The notes beneath the pieces were generated by a model, which was not told the DNA's origin, did not search any database, and saw nothing but the letters and a program-made list of their open reading frames with translations. Position numbers and translations under genes: made by a program. Shown piece after piece: positions 35,710 to 45,268 of a DNA stretch of 64,000 bases (the stretch's first letter is position 1; each line of letters opens with the position of its first letter). The DNA comes from Prevotella denticola. GTDB lineage: Bacteria > Bacteroidota > Bacteroidia > Bacteroidales > Bacteroidaceae. Location of the stretch: NCBI RefSeq assembly GCF_900454835.1, contig NZ_UGTM01000002.1:434001-498000 (forward strand). Direction: 5' to 3'.

Positions 35710-38700
35710 TCAGATTCCAAGCCGCAGCGTCAGGGTGAACTGGCGGGGTACAGGCAGGGCCACGCCTCCTGAATTGAAGAACTCCGGATCCTGTCCGTTG
35801 AGTTTCTTGTCAGAGTAGATCAGGAAGAGGTTGGTCGCCTGCAGCTTCAGGCTCATCGAGCTGAGTGCGATGTGCCGGATCAGCTGTGCGGGGAAGTCAT
35901 ACGCCAGGGAAATCTCCTTCATGCGGATGAAGTCGCCCTTGGCGATGCGCTCTGTAGAGTAGTTGTATGCGTTGTAGGCGCGGTGCAGATAGCCGTCCTG
36001 CTGGATGGAGCGGAGGTCGGCGATGGCGGGGATGGTGGTGTGGGCCTCGTCGCCGGTCTTTGTCCATCGGTTGCGGAATTCCTTGGGCATGGCGGACATA
36101 TCCGAATAGCTCGTGCTGAAGAAGGGGTCGAGACGCACTTTGTTGCCGAAGGCGTAGGTGGTGAAGATGCTCAGGTGCCAGCCCTTGTAGGAGAAGGTGT
36201 TGCCGAAGGAACCGGTGACGGTCGGGTCGGTCGGCCCTTCGTACTTCAGGTGGTCGAGGTCGTAGCTCTGGAAGTCTACGCCGCTAGTGGTGAGTTCACC
36301 GTCCTGGTTGATGACCTGCGGTATGCCGTGCTTGTTGAGTCCCTTGAATTCCCAGGAGAAGAGGGCGCGGTAGGGATAGCCCACCATGGTGAATCCCGAC
36401 CCGCTGACCATCGACATGATGCGCGAGCGGCTGTCGAGGTCGGTGACGCGTGTCTTCACGTGGGAGAAGATGAAGTCGGTTGTCCACTGGAAGTTCTTTG
36501 TCAGGATGTTCTTGCTCGAGATGGAAAGCTCTTCTCCGTGCGACTTCATGCTGGCCACGTTGGCATATTCGGTGATCGTACCCTTCGTGCCGTTCGTCGT
36601 GCGCGGCCCGATGAGGTCGTAGTTGTTGCGGGTGTACCAGTCGAAGACGACATTCAGGCGGTTGTTGAGGAAGCCGAGGTCCATGCCGATGTTGAACTCG
36701 TGCTTCTTCTCGTATGTCAGGTCGGGATTGGCGAAACGGGAGATGTAGAGTCCCGTCTCCTTGTCGACGGCGAAGGGCCGCCAGATGTTCGAGCTGCGGA
36801 TGATGACCTGCGAGTTGGTGACGGCCGGCTTGTCGCCCGTCAGCGAGTAGGAAGCGCGCAGCGTGGCGTGGGTCATGGCGTTCTTGAAGGTCTTCTGGAA
36901 CCACGGCTCTTCATGTGCGTTCCACACGCCGGATATGTTCCACGTAGGCAGCCATCGTGCCGTGCGCGCCTTTCCGAGGCGGTTGCTGCCCTCGTAGCGT
37001 GTGGTGAAGTTGGCGGCATAGCGTCCTTTCCAGGAGTAGTTGGCCGTTCCGAAGAAGGAGACGTCGCGGTTGTACGAGTTGTAGAGGTCGTAGTACAGGT
37101 TGTTGTCCTCGATGGCATGCTTGAAGTAATGGTAATCGTAATTGGGGAGATAGCCCATGCCGTACTGCATGCCCACCCCCTCGAAGTAGCTCTGCGTGCG
37201 GACGGTGTTGTTGATTTCCATACCGCCGTAGAAGTTAACGATGTGCCGCTCGTTGAAAACGTCGTTGTAACTTGCCGTTGCACGGAAGTCCCAGCTGTTC
37301 ATGCGGTACTTCGTCTCGTCGTAGAATCCGCCCTTCGGCAGCACCGAGAACTTCAGCGAGTTGGGCTGGTCGGGGTCGAGGTAGAGCCAGGGGTTGGCGT
37401 TGCGGATGGTGGCATCGTCCATGGCACGGTAGGCCATCGCCATGTTGGAACCCTCACGGATCTGTGTGGCCTGCGAGGTGATGGAGTACTTGTAGGCCCC
37501 CAGCACGGATAGCTGCACTTTGCTGACGGGCTTGTACTTCAGTTCCGCCTGCACCTTGAGGTCGAGGACATCGAAGTCGATGAAGTTGTTCGCCAGCTCG
37601 TGGTGGATGTTGAACGGTGCGTAGTTGCGCACGTAGAATGTGTTGGGATCCAAGGCCCTTGAGGAGTTGATGGCATAGGAATAGGGGTTGATGTCGAAGT
37701 TGCGGTTCACTGCCCCCGACACGACATCCACGTCCTGGTTGACCGATCCCGGTGCCCGCTGCTTGCGGTAGGCGGTGTTGCCGATGAGGTTCAGCGTCAC
37801 CTTCTTGCTGATGTTGTAGTTGGCGTTGATGGAGTAGGTCAGACGGCGCACCTTGCTCTGCTCGGCCCATCCGGGGTCGTCCATGAAGGAGAAGGAGGTG
37901 TAGTACTGCGCTTTGTCCGTACCCGACGACATGGAGATGGAGTGGTTCATCGAGATGGAATTGCTGAACAGCTCCTTGAACCAGTTGGTGTTGCGCATTT
38001 CCGCCTCCCGGAGGTAGGCGTTGATGGCGTCGTCGTTGTGGGCGATGCCGAAGCGGCCGTTGGTGGTGTCGTAGGTGTTGAGGAGGTTGTACATCTTCCC
38101 GTAGACACCGCTGGTGGATGCACGCAGCGTGCGCGAGAAGGAGAACAGTCCGTCTGCGGCCATCTCCTTGTAGATGCCCATCTGCTCCTGGGAGTTCATG
38201 ATGTTGAACTGCGAGTAGCTCGGGCGGAGCCGCATGGTGTATTCTCCGGTGTAGCTGATGCGGTTGCTGCCGGCCTTGCCCTTCTTCGTCGTGACGACGA
38301 TCACGCCGCCCATGGCGCGCGCACCGTAGATAGAGGTGGCGGAACCGTCCTTGAGGATCTGGAAGCTCTCGATGTCGTCGGCGTTCAGTCCGGCGATGGC
38401 AGAGGAGATCAGCGTGGCCGCATCACCCGAGGAGAGGTTGTCGGCATCGACTTCGGTGACGTCTTCCATGATGACTCCGTCGACCACCCACAGCGGCTTC
38501 GACGAACCGTAGATGGACGTGGCACCGCGCACACGGATCTTCGGTGCCGTACCGAACGTACCCGAGACGTTCTGGACGCTCACGCCGGCGGCGCGGCCTT
38601 CGAGCGACCGGCTCACGTCGGCCATGCCGTCGAGCTTCGCCTTGGAGGCGTCGATCTTCGTGGCGGCACCCGAGAAGAGGCGTTTGTCCTGCTGGGTCAT

Positions 38701-39018
38701 ACCTGTCACGACGACCTCCGTGAGCTGGTGGTTGTCGTTGGTGAGGCCCACCTTCATGCCGTCCTTGGGCGTGAGGGTCTGCGTGACCATGCCGATGTAA
38801 CTGACTACGACTTTCTTTCCTGCAGGCACGTCCAGCGTGAACTTTCCGTCGATGTCGGTGACGGTTCCCGCCGTGGTACCCTGTACCATGACGGATGCGC
38901 CGATGATGGGTTCACCATCGTCCTGAGAAAATACAGTACCATTGATCTTTGTCTGACCGAACGCCGTGCCGATTGACAGGACGAGCCCAAACAAAAAAAG
39001 CGCAAATCTTTTCTCCAT
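35710..39018 (-). CDS. SusC/RagA-family TonB-dependent outer-membrane transporter
   Basis: 1102 aa from MEKRFALFLFGLVLSIGTAFG (signal peptide); 45 codons of open frame before it lack sense and are excluded. The carboxypeptidase-regulatory-like domain (INGTVFSQDDGEPIIGASVM) is followed by the plug (LTEVVVTGMTQQDKRLFSGA, SIYGSSKPLWVVDGVIMED) and the beta-barrel ending SFTLTLRLGI-like (QFTLTLRLGI). First gene of the SusC-SusD-metallopeptidase-DUF4302 operon. Promoter at 39223-39253 leaves a long leader of about 200 nt, which could hold regulation. Confidence 0.94.
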   Translation of the reverse strand: MEKRFALFLFGLVLSIGTAFGQTKINGTVFSQDDGEPIIGASVMVQGTTAGTVTDIDGKFTLDVPAGKKVVVSYIGMVTQTLTPKDGMKVGLTNDNHQLTEVVVTGMTQQDKRLFSGAATKIDASKAKLDGMADVSRSLEGRAAGVSVQNVSGTFGTAPKIRVRGATSIYGSSKPLWVVDGVIMEDVTEVDADNLSSGDAATLISSAIAGLNADDIESFQILKDGSATSIYGARAMGGVIVVTTKKGKAGSNRISYTGEYTMRLRPSYSQFNIMNSQEQMGIYKEMAADGLFSFSRTLRASTSGVYGKMYNLLNTYDTTNGRFGIAHNDDAINAYLREAEMRNTNWFKELFSNSISMNHSISMSSGTDKAQYYTSFSFMDDPGWAEQSKVRRLTYSINANYNISKKVTLNLIGNTAYRKQRAPGSVNQDVDVVSGAVNRNFDINPYSYAINSSRALDPNTFYVRNYAPFNIHHELANNFIDFDVLDLKVQAELKYKPVSKVQLSVLGAYKYSITSQATQIREGSNMAMAYRAMDDATIRNANPWLYLDPDQPNSLKFSVLPKGGFYDETKYRMNSWDFRATASYNDVFNERHIVNFYGGMEINNTVRTQSYFEGVGMQYGMGYLPNYDYHYFKHAIEDNNLYYDLYNSYNRDVSFFGTANYSWKGRYAANFTTRYEGSNRLGKARTARWLPTWNISGVWNAHEEPWFQKTFKNAMTHATLRASYSLTGDKPAVTNSQVIIRSSNIWRPFAVDKETGLYISRFANPDLTYEKKHEFNIGMDLGFLNNRLNVVFDWYTRNNYDLIGPRTTNGTKGTITEYANVASMKSHGEELSISSKNILTKNFQWTTDFIFSHVKTRVTDLDSRSRIMSMVSGSGFTMVGYPYRALFSWEFKGLNKHGIPQVINQDGELTTSGVDFQSYDLDHLKYEGPTDPTVTGSFGNTFSYKGWHLSIFTTYAFGNKVRLDPFFSTSYSDMSAMPKEFRNRWTKTGDEAHTTIPAIADLRSIQQDGYLHRAYNAYNYSTERIAKGDFIRMKEISLAYDFPAQLIRHIALSSMSLKLQATNLFLIYSDKKLNGQDPEFFNSGGVALPVPRQFTLTLRLGI

Positions 39019-39222
39019 AGATTTTTTAAAATTAACTGATTTGTTTACTAAGGCATTGTTTTCAAGGCATCTTCCTCCTCCCTTCCTGGAGGCGCACAGG
39101 GCGGACGGCATGATGCGGCGGCAGATGCGGGTATCATGGAGGTGCGGCAGCACCTCGTCGATATTCCGGCATTGAAGCGTGATTGTTTAGGTTTCTTTAT
39201 GCTTTGTTACTGCCGTTGGGTG

Positions 39223-39253
39223 CAAATGTAGCGAATATTTATAAAAGAACCAA
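39223..39253 (-). promoter_or_regulatory. Promoter of the SusC/D-metallopeptidase operon
   Basis: Minus strand TTG (39251-39253), 20-nt spacer and TACATTTG (39223-39230) fit the Bacteroidetes consensus; about 200 nt of leader precede the start at 39018. Confidence 0.65.
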
Positions 39254-39298
39254 GAAAAAAACGAAAAAATGTTGTGGGGGGGAGGAGAGGGGAAGCGG

Positions 39299-39390
39299 AG
39301 ATAGGCGGCAATAAGCGGGGATAGGCGGCAATAAACGAGGATAAGCGGTGATAACGCGGTAATAAGCGTGGGTAAGCGGTGATAAGACTT
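39299..39390. repeat. 10-bp degenerate tandem array
   Basis: Nine consecutive units (ATAGGCGGCA, ATAAGCGGGG, ATAGGCGGCA, ATAAACGAGG, ATAAGCGGTG, ATAACGCGGT and so on) keep a 10-bp step. It lies between the SusC promoter and the feoAB stop. Confidence 0.85.
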
Positions 39391-39461
39391 ATCCCACCTT
39401 ACCCACCACATCCCCTCCTTCGGTGGGGTTTGGGGAGACATTAGGAGCTTGGGGAGATTCC

Positions 39462-41942
39462 TCACATCACCCACATCCCCACCTGGAACACGGCGGCACT
39501 GACCACCCAGGCCAGCACGGTGGTGTAGCCGGCGGCGAAGAGCGCCCACCGCCAGCTGCCGGTCTCGCCCTTGATGGCGGCGATGGTGGCGATGCAGGGG
39601 AAATAGAGCAGTACGAAGAGGAGGAAGCAGAACGCCGTCAGCGTGGCGACCGGTTCAGCCTCACGGTAGCTGATGCCGTGCAGCTTGGCGACATCCTGCG
39701 TGATGAGGCGGTGCAGCTTGGTGTATTTACCCGTCTCGTCGCTGTAGCTGTTGTCGTCGGAGAAGCTGTCGTCATCGGAATAGAGCACGCCCATCGTCGA
39801 GGCCACGATTTCCTTCGCCCCCACGCCGGCCAGCAGTCCCACGTCCAGTTTCCAGTTGAAGCCCTGCGGCCGGAACAGCGGCTCGACCGTCTTGCCCAGC
39901 TGTCCGATGTAACTCTGTTCCTGCCGTGCCTGCCGGTCCATGTGCGGGTCGTCGGGCAGGGGGAAGTAGCCCAGTGCCCATACGATGATGGATGCCACGA
40001 GGATGATGCCGCCCATCTTCTTCAGGTACTGCTTGCCTTTCTCCCAGGTGTGCCGTCCGATGGCCTTCCACGTCGGGAAGCGGTAAGGCGGCAGCTCCAT
40101 CACGAACGGCGTGTCCTCGCCCTTGACGACGAAGACCGAGAAGAGACGGCTCATGACGACCGCCATCACGATACCTATTATATATAAGGAGAGCATGGCG
40201 AGCGACCGGTACTTCATGGCGAAGAACGAGCCGGTGATCATGACGTAGATCGGCAGGCGCGCCGAACAGCTCATCAGCGGCAGGATGAGCATCGTCACCA
40301 GGCGGCTGCGTCGGCTCTCGATGGTGCGTGTCGCCATCACCGCCGGCACGTTGCAGCCGAAGCCCATGATGAGCGGTATGAACGATTTTCCGTGCAGTCC
40401 CATCTTGTGCATCAGGCGGTCCATGATGAAGGCGGCGCGCGACATGTAGCCGCTGTCCTCCATGTAGGAGATGAAGAAGTAGAGAATCAGGATCTGCGGC
40501 AGGAAGACAATGACCGCTCCCACGCCGCTGATGACACCGTCTACGAGCATGTCCTTCACCGGTCCGTCGGGCATGTGGGTGGCGATGAAGCCGCCCAGCC
40601 GGCTGACGGCGGCGTCGATCCAGTCCATCGGGTACTGCCCGATGACGAACGTGGCGGTGAACATCACCAGCAGGATCAGGAAGAAGATGGGGAACCCGAG
40701 GTACTTGTTCGTGAGCACCTTGTCGATGAGGTGTGTCGTCTGGTACGTGTCCTTCTTGTCGCCCGTGGAGAAGCCCGCCTCTTCCAGCGCACCGTGGATG
40801 AAGCCGTACTTGGCATCCATGATGGCTGTCTCGCTGTCGCTGCCCGTCTCCTCTTTCACGCGTGCGGCGGCGGTGTCGCGGTGCCGGAAGATCTCGGCCG
40901 AGTCGCCCAGCGGTGCGATGAGCTGCTCCACGTCCTTGTCGTGTTCGAGGAGCTTGATGGCGAGGTAGCGGGTGGAATACCGCTGGCGCAGCTCGGGGTA
41001 TTTCTTCAGGTGCTCCTGCATCTCCCGGATGCCGTTCTCTATCTCGTGTCCGTGGTTGATGTGGATGTGGCGGAAGCAGGGCGACTCGTCCTCCTTCCCC
41101 TCGTAGACGGCGATGACCTGCCTGAAAAGCTCCTTCACGCCGCGTCCGCTGGTGAATACCGTCGGCACCATCGGCGCACCGAACAGCTCGGAGAGCCGAC
41201 GGACGTCGATGTTGTCGCCGCGCTGTTCGGTCTCGTCGAACATATTGAGTGCGCAGACCATGCGGACGTGCATGTCGATGAGCTGTGTGGTGAGGTAGAG
41301 GTTGCGCTCCAGGTTGGACGAATCGATGACGTTGATGACGACGTCCGGCGTCTTGTCTACGAGCTGCTTGCGCACATAGAGTTCCTCCGGGCTGTAGGCC
41401 GAGAGACTGTACGTGCCGGGGAGGTCGACGAGGTTGAACTGATAGCCGTCGTATGCGGCGTGGCCCACCTTCGCGTCGACCGTCACGCCCGAGTAGTTGC
41501 CCACCCGCTCGTGTGCCCCGGAGGCGAAGTTGAAGAGCGATGTCTTGCCGCAGTTCGGGTTGCCCACGAGTGCCACGCTGATGGTACGGCTCTTGCGGTC
41601 GGCGGCATCCGACAGCTCGGTCGGGGTCAGCTCCTTGTCGCTGCCGTCTCCGGGGTCGGCAGGCAGGGCGGCGTTGCGGGCCGTACGGACCTCCGCTTTC
41701 TCCAGCCTGCGGGCCTCCTCCTCCGAGAGCACTTCGATCTGGTCGGCCTCGCTGTGGCGCAGACTGACTTCATAGCCCATGATCTTGTATTTCACGGGGT
41801 CGCGCAGGGGGGCGTTGAGCAGCACCTCGACGGCCTTGCCCTTGATGAATCCCATTTCGATGATGCGTTTCCGGAATCCGCCGTGTCCCGATACCTTCAC
41901 GATGACGCCGGTCTCGCCGGTCTTTAATTCTGATAGTTTCAT
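39462..41942 (-). CDS. feoB: FeoA-FeoB fusion ferrous iron transporter
   Basis: 826 aa from MKLSELKTGETG; an upstream extension of 187 codons is mostly translated 22-bp repeats and is rejected. Residues 1-75 are a FeoA SH3-like domain (GHGGFRKRIIEMGFIKGKAV). The FeoB G domain has G1 GNPNCGKTS (127-135), G3 DLPG (173-176) and G4 NMFD (233-236). The membrane part carries two Gate-like regions, including MSCSARLPIYVMI and GFGCNVPAVMATR. It imports Fe2+ across the inner membrane. The fusion of A and B is common in Bacteroidetes. A -7-like element TACCTTTG lies at 42090-42097. Confidence 0.95.
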   Translation of the reverse strand: MKLSELKTGETGVIVKVSGHGGFRKRIIEMGFIKGKAVEVLLNAPLRDPVKYKIMGYEVSLRHSEADQIEVLSEEEARRLEKAEVRTARNAALPADPGDGSDKELTPTELSDAADRKSRTISVALVGNPNCGKTSLFNFASGAHERVGNYSGVTVDAKVGHAAYDGYQFNLVDLPGTYSLSAYSPEELYVRKQLVDKTPDVVINVIDSSNLERNLYLTTQLIDMHVRMVCALNMFDETEQRGDNIDVRRLSELFGAPMVPTVFTSGRGVKELFRQVIAVYEGKEDESPCFRHIHINHGHEIENGIREMQEHLKKYPELRQRYSTRYLAIKLLEHDKDVEQLIAPLGDSAEIFRHRDTAAARVKEETGSDSETAIMDAKYGFIHGALEEAGFSTGDKKDTYQTTHLIDKVLTNKYLGFPIFFLILLVMFTATFVIGQYPMDWIDAAVSRLGGFIATHMPDGPVKDMLVDGVISGVGAVIVFLPQILILYFFISYMEDSGYMSRAAFIMDRLMHKMGLHGKSFIPLIMGFGCNVPAVMATRTIESRRSRLVTMLILPLMSCSARLPIYVMITGSFFAMKYRSLAMLSLYIIGIVMAVVMSRLFSVFVVKGEDTPFVMELPPYRFPTWKAIGRHTWEKGKQYLKKMGGIILVASIIVWALGYFPLPDDPHMDRQARQEQSYIGQLGKTVEPLFRPQGFNWKLDVGLLAGVGAKEIVASTMGVLYSDDDSFSDDNSYSDETGKYTKLHRLITQDVAKLHGISYREAEPVATLTAFCFLLFVLLYFPCIATIAAIKGETGSWRWALFAAGYTTVLAWVVSAAVFQVGMWVM

Positions 41943-42089
41943 AAGCTTCTGGTTCAAAATCCGGCATTCACCATTCACGATGATACCGCTGCCGTTCCCT
42001 TGTGCCTGCTGCGTGCGGCAACGTCCGCCCGGGAGTCCCGACGGCTCCTGCTCCTGCCGGAGTGGCCGTACGTCCGGCCGCCTGACAAG

Positions 42090-42097
42090 CAAAGGTA
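42090..42097 (-). promoter_or_regulatory. Possible feoAB -7 element
   Basis: Minus-strand TACCTTTG fits TAnnTTTG, about 150 nt upstream of the FeoA-FeoB start. No good -33 match is seen. Confidence 0.4.
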
Positions 42098-42251
42098 ATG
42101 AAAAAAAACAGAACAGCCATCCCCTGCAGGCGAAATACCTAATAATGGGGATGCCGGCCGGAAGCGGAGGCTGCCGGATGATCGGCTTCCCTTGTTCTTT
42201 CACCCTTCCACATCTCCCTGTTTCACAGTAGGTTGTAGGTGCGTTGCAAGT

Positions 42252-42361
42252 AAGGCCTGATTGCAGTCCAAGTAAGGCCTGATTGCACGCCAGACAAGGC
42301 TTAGTTGGAACGCAAGTAAGGCCCGATTGAAACGCGGGTAACGCCTGTTCGGAATGCAGGT
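42252..42361. repeat. 22-bp degenerate tandem repeat, five units
   Basis: Units start at 42252, 42274, 42296, 42318 and 42340, exactly 22 bp apart, each beginning AAGGCCTGATTG-like (last AACGCCTGTTCGG). Related to the arrays at 4241 and 58213. The gap 41943-42597 otherwise has no gene. The 15-mer TTCCCGGAATCATTC at 42475-42489 recurs at 58375-58389. Confidence 0.85.
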
Positions 42362-42561
42362 GAACATGAGGCGGAGTTTCCCTGCATGGCGGCCGCCTCC
42401 TTGCCCGGAAAAAAGAACGGATTTGCCCGGACTGTAGAGAATGGTCTGACACAGAGACCAGGGGAACAGATGATTTCCCGGAATCATTCTGCCAATAGGA
42501 CATTTCAGCTCGGTCTCATGATTTTTCCGCTGCATGGGGGGAGAAGCTGGAGAATTATTGG

Positions 42562-42569
42562 TAACTTTG
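42562..42569 (+). promoter_or_regulatory. -7 element of the MORN/GH25 gene
   Basis: TAACTTTG matches TAnnTTTG, 28 nt before the start codon at 42598. Confidence 0.5.
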
Positions 42570-42597
42570 CAGCGTCGTTAAAAAAAACTTCATCCAG

Positions 42598-44328
42598 ATG
42601 AGTCAACTGCGTCCTGCCAGGCAGATCCTGTATGCAGGAGGCGGCATTGCGGCCGTACTCCTCCTCGCCGGTCTTTTTCTCCGCACCCTTCCTCCCTCAC
42701 GGCAGGAGGTGGAGGAGAGTGCCGTGACCGTCAGACAGGCATCCTGCTACGTGCTGGAGGCCGACGGAAAGGCAGCGGCCTATTTCGCCGACTATGCCGA
42801 CTCGGTCTTCACGGGCGGATCGGTCAGCCGGGATTCCGTCCATACACGCTGCGTGGTGCAGCGCGGCTACTGGGTGAACCGCCTGCCTGTCGTCCCCTCC
42901 TGCTTCGGACGGATCGTCACGGGATGGAGCAACCGGCCGGCGGCGGTCGTCAACCTCGGGAACGATGCCGTGCGGCGGCTGCTCTTCCGCACGCTTGTCA
43001 GGATGGATGCGGAGATGGGCGGCCTGCAGACCCAGCGCAACGAGCTGGGTTACTACCTCCGTGTACACAGTGTGCAGGACTACGGCTACAACAAGATCGC
43101 CGACTACCATGAGGTGGTGGTGCAGCGGATGGACTCGCTCCGGAAGGTGCTGGAGGCGGTACACGGCATCGTCACCTCCCATGCACGGCTCCGCATCCGC
43201 CAGCTGAACAGCTATTCCATCACTGTGCCGGGCCGGCGGAAACGGACCGTCTGCAACCGTCTGGAAATCTTACGTGAGCGGAATGCCGTGCTCCTGCAGA
43301 CCGAAAACGGCATGACACCCTTCCGTGTCACCACGTCCCTGCGTGCCGGCAAGGCGGCCGACGAGCTGAAGCGGTACTACCGGCAACATCCGCCCAGACC
43401 GTCGCTTCCGGGGCCTGCGGGCATCCGTGTGGACGGCGGACGCTACGACGGCGAGATACGGAAAGGCCGCCCCGACGGTTACGGCCGCTTCTACGGCGAT
43501 GACGGCCGCTTCTACGACGGACACTGGAAGGAGGGCCTCCGCGACGGGTTCGGCATCTATGTCGCCCCCCACGAGTATCTGCAGGTAGGCGAATGGAAGA
43601 AGGGGGTCTTCAAGGGCGAACGCCTCACGTACAATGCCGACCGCATTTACGGCATCGACCTCTCGAGACACCAGCATGAGCAGCAGGGCCGATACTACCA
43701 CATCAACTGGAACAGGCTCCGCATCACCCACCTCGGCACGCTGAGCAGCAAGACCGTCAAGGGAAGGGTAGACTATCCCGTCTCGTTCGCCTACGTGAAG
43801 TCGACGGAGGGCTGCACGGTGCTGAACGCCTATTATCTTACTGACTACGCCGAGGCGCGTCGGCACGGCATCCGCACGGGGACTTACCACTTCTTCTCCA
43901 CGACGTCGCCCGGTGCGGCACAGGCCGACCATTTCCTGAAGTGCAGCCGCTTCGGCAAGGGCGACCTTCCGCCGGTACTGGACGTGGAGCCGAGCGATGC
44001 ACAGATTGCCGGGATGGGCGGCGCGGAGGCGATGTTCCGCAGCATCCGTGCCTGGCTGACACGTGTACGGCAGCGCACGGGCCGGCGCCCCATCCTGTAC
44101 GTCAGTCAGATGTTCGCCAACCGCTACCTGCCGCAGGCACCCGACCTGGGCGACAACTATCTCGTCTGGATCGCCCGCTACGGCGAATACAAACCCAACA
44201 TCAAACTGATTTACTGGCAGCTGAGCCCCGACGGGAGGGTGCGCGGTATCCACGGCGACGTAGACATCAACGTCTTCAACGGCTACCGCAACCAGTACGG
44301 GGACTTCCTGAAACGGCACTGCTTCTGA
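42598..44328 (+). CDS. Membrane-anchored GH25 muramidase with MORN repeats
   Basis: 576 aa. An N-terminal helix (ILYAGGGIAAVLLLAGLFL, about 10-28) anchors the protein. Residues 30-275 are not recognised. About 280-345 hold MORN repeats (YDGEIRKGRPDGYGRFYG, FYDGHWKEGLRDGFGIYV, GEWKKGVFKGERLTY). Residues 350-576 are a GH25 lysozyme domain starting YGIDLSRHQ and containing the acidic pair region PPVLDVEPSD and YHFFSTTSPG. GH25 enzymes cut peptidoglycan between MurNAc and GlcNAc. A MORN-GH25 combination is unusual and suggests a localised wall-remodelling enzyme. A second GH25 gene follows 166 nt downstream. Confidence 0.85.
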   Translation: MSQLRPARQILYAGGGIAAVLLLAGLFLRTLPPSRQEVEESAVTVRQASCYVLEADGKAAAYFADYADSVFTGGSVSRDSVHTRCVVQRGYWVNRLPVVPSCFGRIVTGWSNRPAAVVNLGNDAVRRLLFRTLVRMDAEMGGLQTQRNELGYYLRVHSVQDYGYNKIADYHEVVVQRMDSLRKVLEAVHGIVTSHARLRIRQLNSYSITVPGRRKRTVCNRLEILRERNAVLLQTENGMTPFRVTTSLRAGKAADELKRYYRQHPPRPSLPGPAGIRVDGGRYDGEIRKGRPDGYGRFYGDDGRFYDGHWKEGLRDGFGIYVAPHEYLQVGEWKKGVFKGERLTYNADRIYGIDLSRHQHEQQGRYYHINWNRLRITHLGTLSSKTVKGRVDYPVSFAYVKSTEGCTVLNAYYLTDYAEARRHGIRTGTYHFFSTTSPGAAQADHFLKCSRFGKGDLPPVLDVEPSDAQIAGMGGAEAMFRSIRAWLTRVRQRTGRRPILYVSQMFANRYLPQAPDLGDNYLVWIARYGEYKPNIKLIYWQLSPDGRVRGIHGDVDINVFNGYRNQYGDFLKRHCF

Positions 44329-44481
44329 ATGGCGGCCTCTACGGCGGCCGCCGTCGCCTGTCCCGGTCCGCTGCGTCTCCCTCAGTCCGGAGGGTCTTGG
44401 AAGAGGCTTCCGGCAGCAGGAGGATGGATTAAGAAAAACTAAATTATATCCTTTTCAAACCACAATCTCAACAGAAAGTGT

Positions 44482-44489
44482 TACCTTTG
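44482..44489 (+). promoter_or_regulatory. -7 element directly before the second GH25 gene
   Basis: TACCTTTG matches TAnnTTTG and ends only 5 nt before the ATG at 44495, so transcripts from it would be leaderless or nearly so. Confidence 0.45.
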
Positions 44490-44494
44490 CAGTT

Positions 44495-45202
44495 ATGGAA
44501 TTGAAAAAAGTATTGTTCTTTATCCTCTGCATATTCTCCTTCACAGGCCTCCGCGCACAGTACAACATCCAGTGCGAAGACACCTGCAGCCACATCCACG
44601 GTCTCGACATGAGCCATTACCAGGGTGACGTGTGGTGGGAGATGGTGGCCGAGAACAGCAACCACAAGCTCAACTACGTCTATCTGAAGGCGACCGAGGG
44701 CGGGTCGCGCACCGACCAGCGTTACCTCGACAACATCGAGGCGGCGCAGCGGTACGGCATGAACGTGGGTTCCTACCACTTCTACCGGCCCGCCGTACCG
44801 CAGGAAGAGCAGCTGCGCAACTTCCGTATGCAGTGCCGCCCGCAGGACCAGGACCTCATCCCGATGGTCGACATCGAGACGACCGGCGGACTGGGACGCG
44901 AAGCCCTGCGCGACAGTCTGCAGCGGTTCCTCGTCCTCATGACAAGGGAGTACGGTGTAAGGCCGCTCGTCTACACCTACACCAACTTCTACGACCGCTA
45001 CCTCAGCGGGGCACTGGACGGATACAAGCTCTTCATCGCACAGTACAACGGACGCGAGCCGGTACTGCAGGACGGCAGGGACATCTTCGCCTGGCAGTAC
45101 ACCGGAAAGGGACGCATCAACGGTGTGAACGGATACGTGGACAAGTCGCGGCTGATGGGGAAGCACAGTATGCGCGAGATACGTTACCGGCGAAGGCGAT
45201 AG
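44495..45202 (+). CDS. Secreted GH25 lysozyme-type muramidase
   Basis: 235 aa with signal peptide (MELKKVLFFILCIFSFTGLRA). The GH25 domain fills the rest: HGLDMSHYQGDVWW (first catalytic Asp), YVYLKATEGG, GSYHFYRP, and LIPMVDIETTGG with the second acidic residues. It probably acts on peptidoglycan in the periplasm. It is a minimal single-domain paralogue of the MORN-GH25 protein upstream; the pair may have arisen by duplication. Confidence 0.92.
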   Translation: MELKKVLFFILCIFSFTGLRAQYNIQCEDTCSHIHGLDMSHYQGDVWWEMVAENSNHKLNYVYLKATEGGSRTDQRYLDNIEAAQRYGMNVGSYHFYRPAVPQEEQLRNFRMQCRPQDQDLIPMVDIETTGGLGREALRDSLQRFLVLMTREYGVRPLVYTYTNFYDRYLSGALDGYKLFIAQYNGREPVLQDGRDIFAWQYTGKGRINGVNGYVDKSRLMGKHSMREIRYRRRR

Positions 45203-45268
45203 CCCCCGTACACAAGAGAGAAAAGGCAAGGAGAATCGGTAAAATCACAATAATCGAACGTTGAATCA

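Noticed and set aside
35872..37512. 546-codon plus-strand open frame
   Set aside because: Antisense to the SusC gene; Val/Gly-rich low-complexity translation without family features.
39019..39153. 45-residue N-terminal extension of the second SusC
   Set aside because: The signal peptide starts at the internal Met at 39018; the extension would hide it.
41943..42503. 187-residue N-terminal extension of FeoB
   Set aside because: It translates the 22-bp repeats and lies before a good start with a FeoA domain beginning MKLSELKTGETG.
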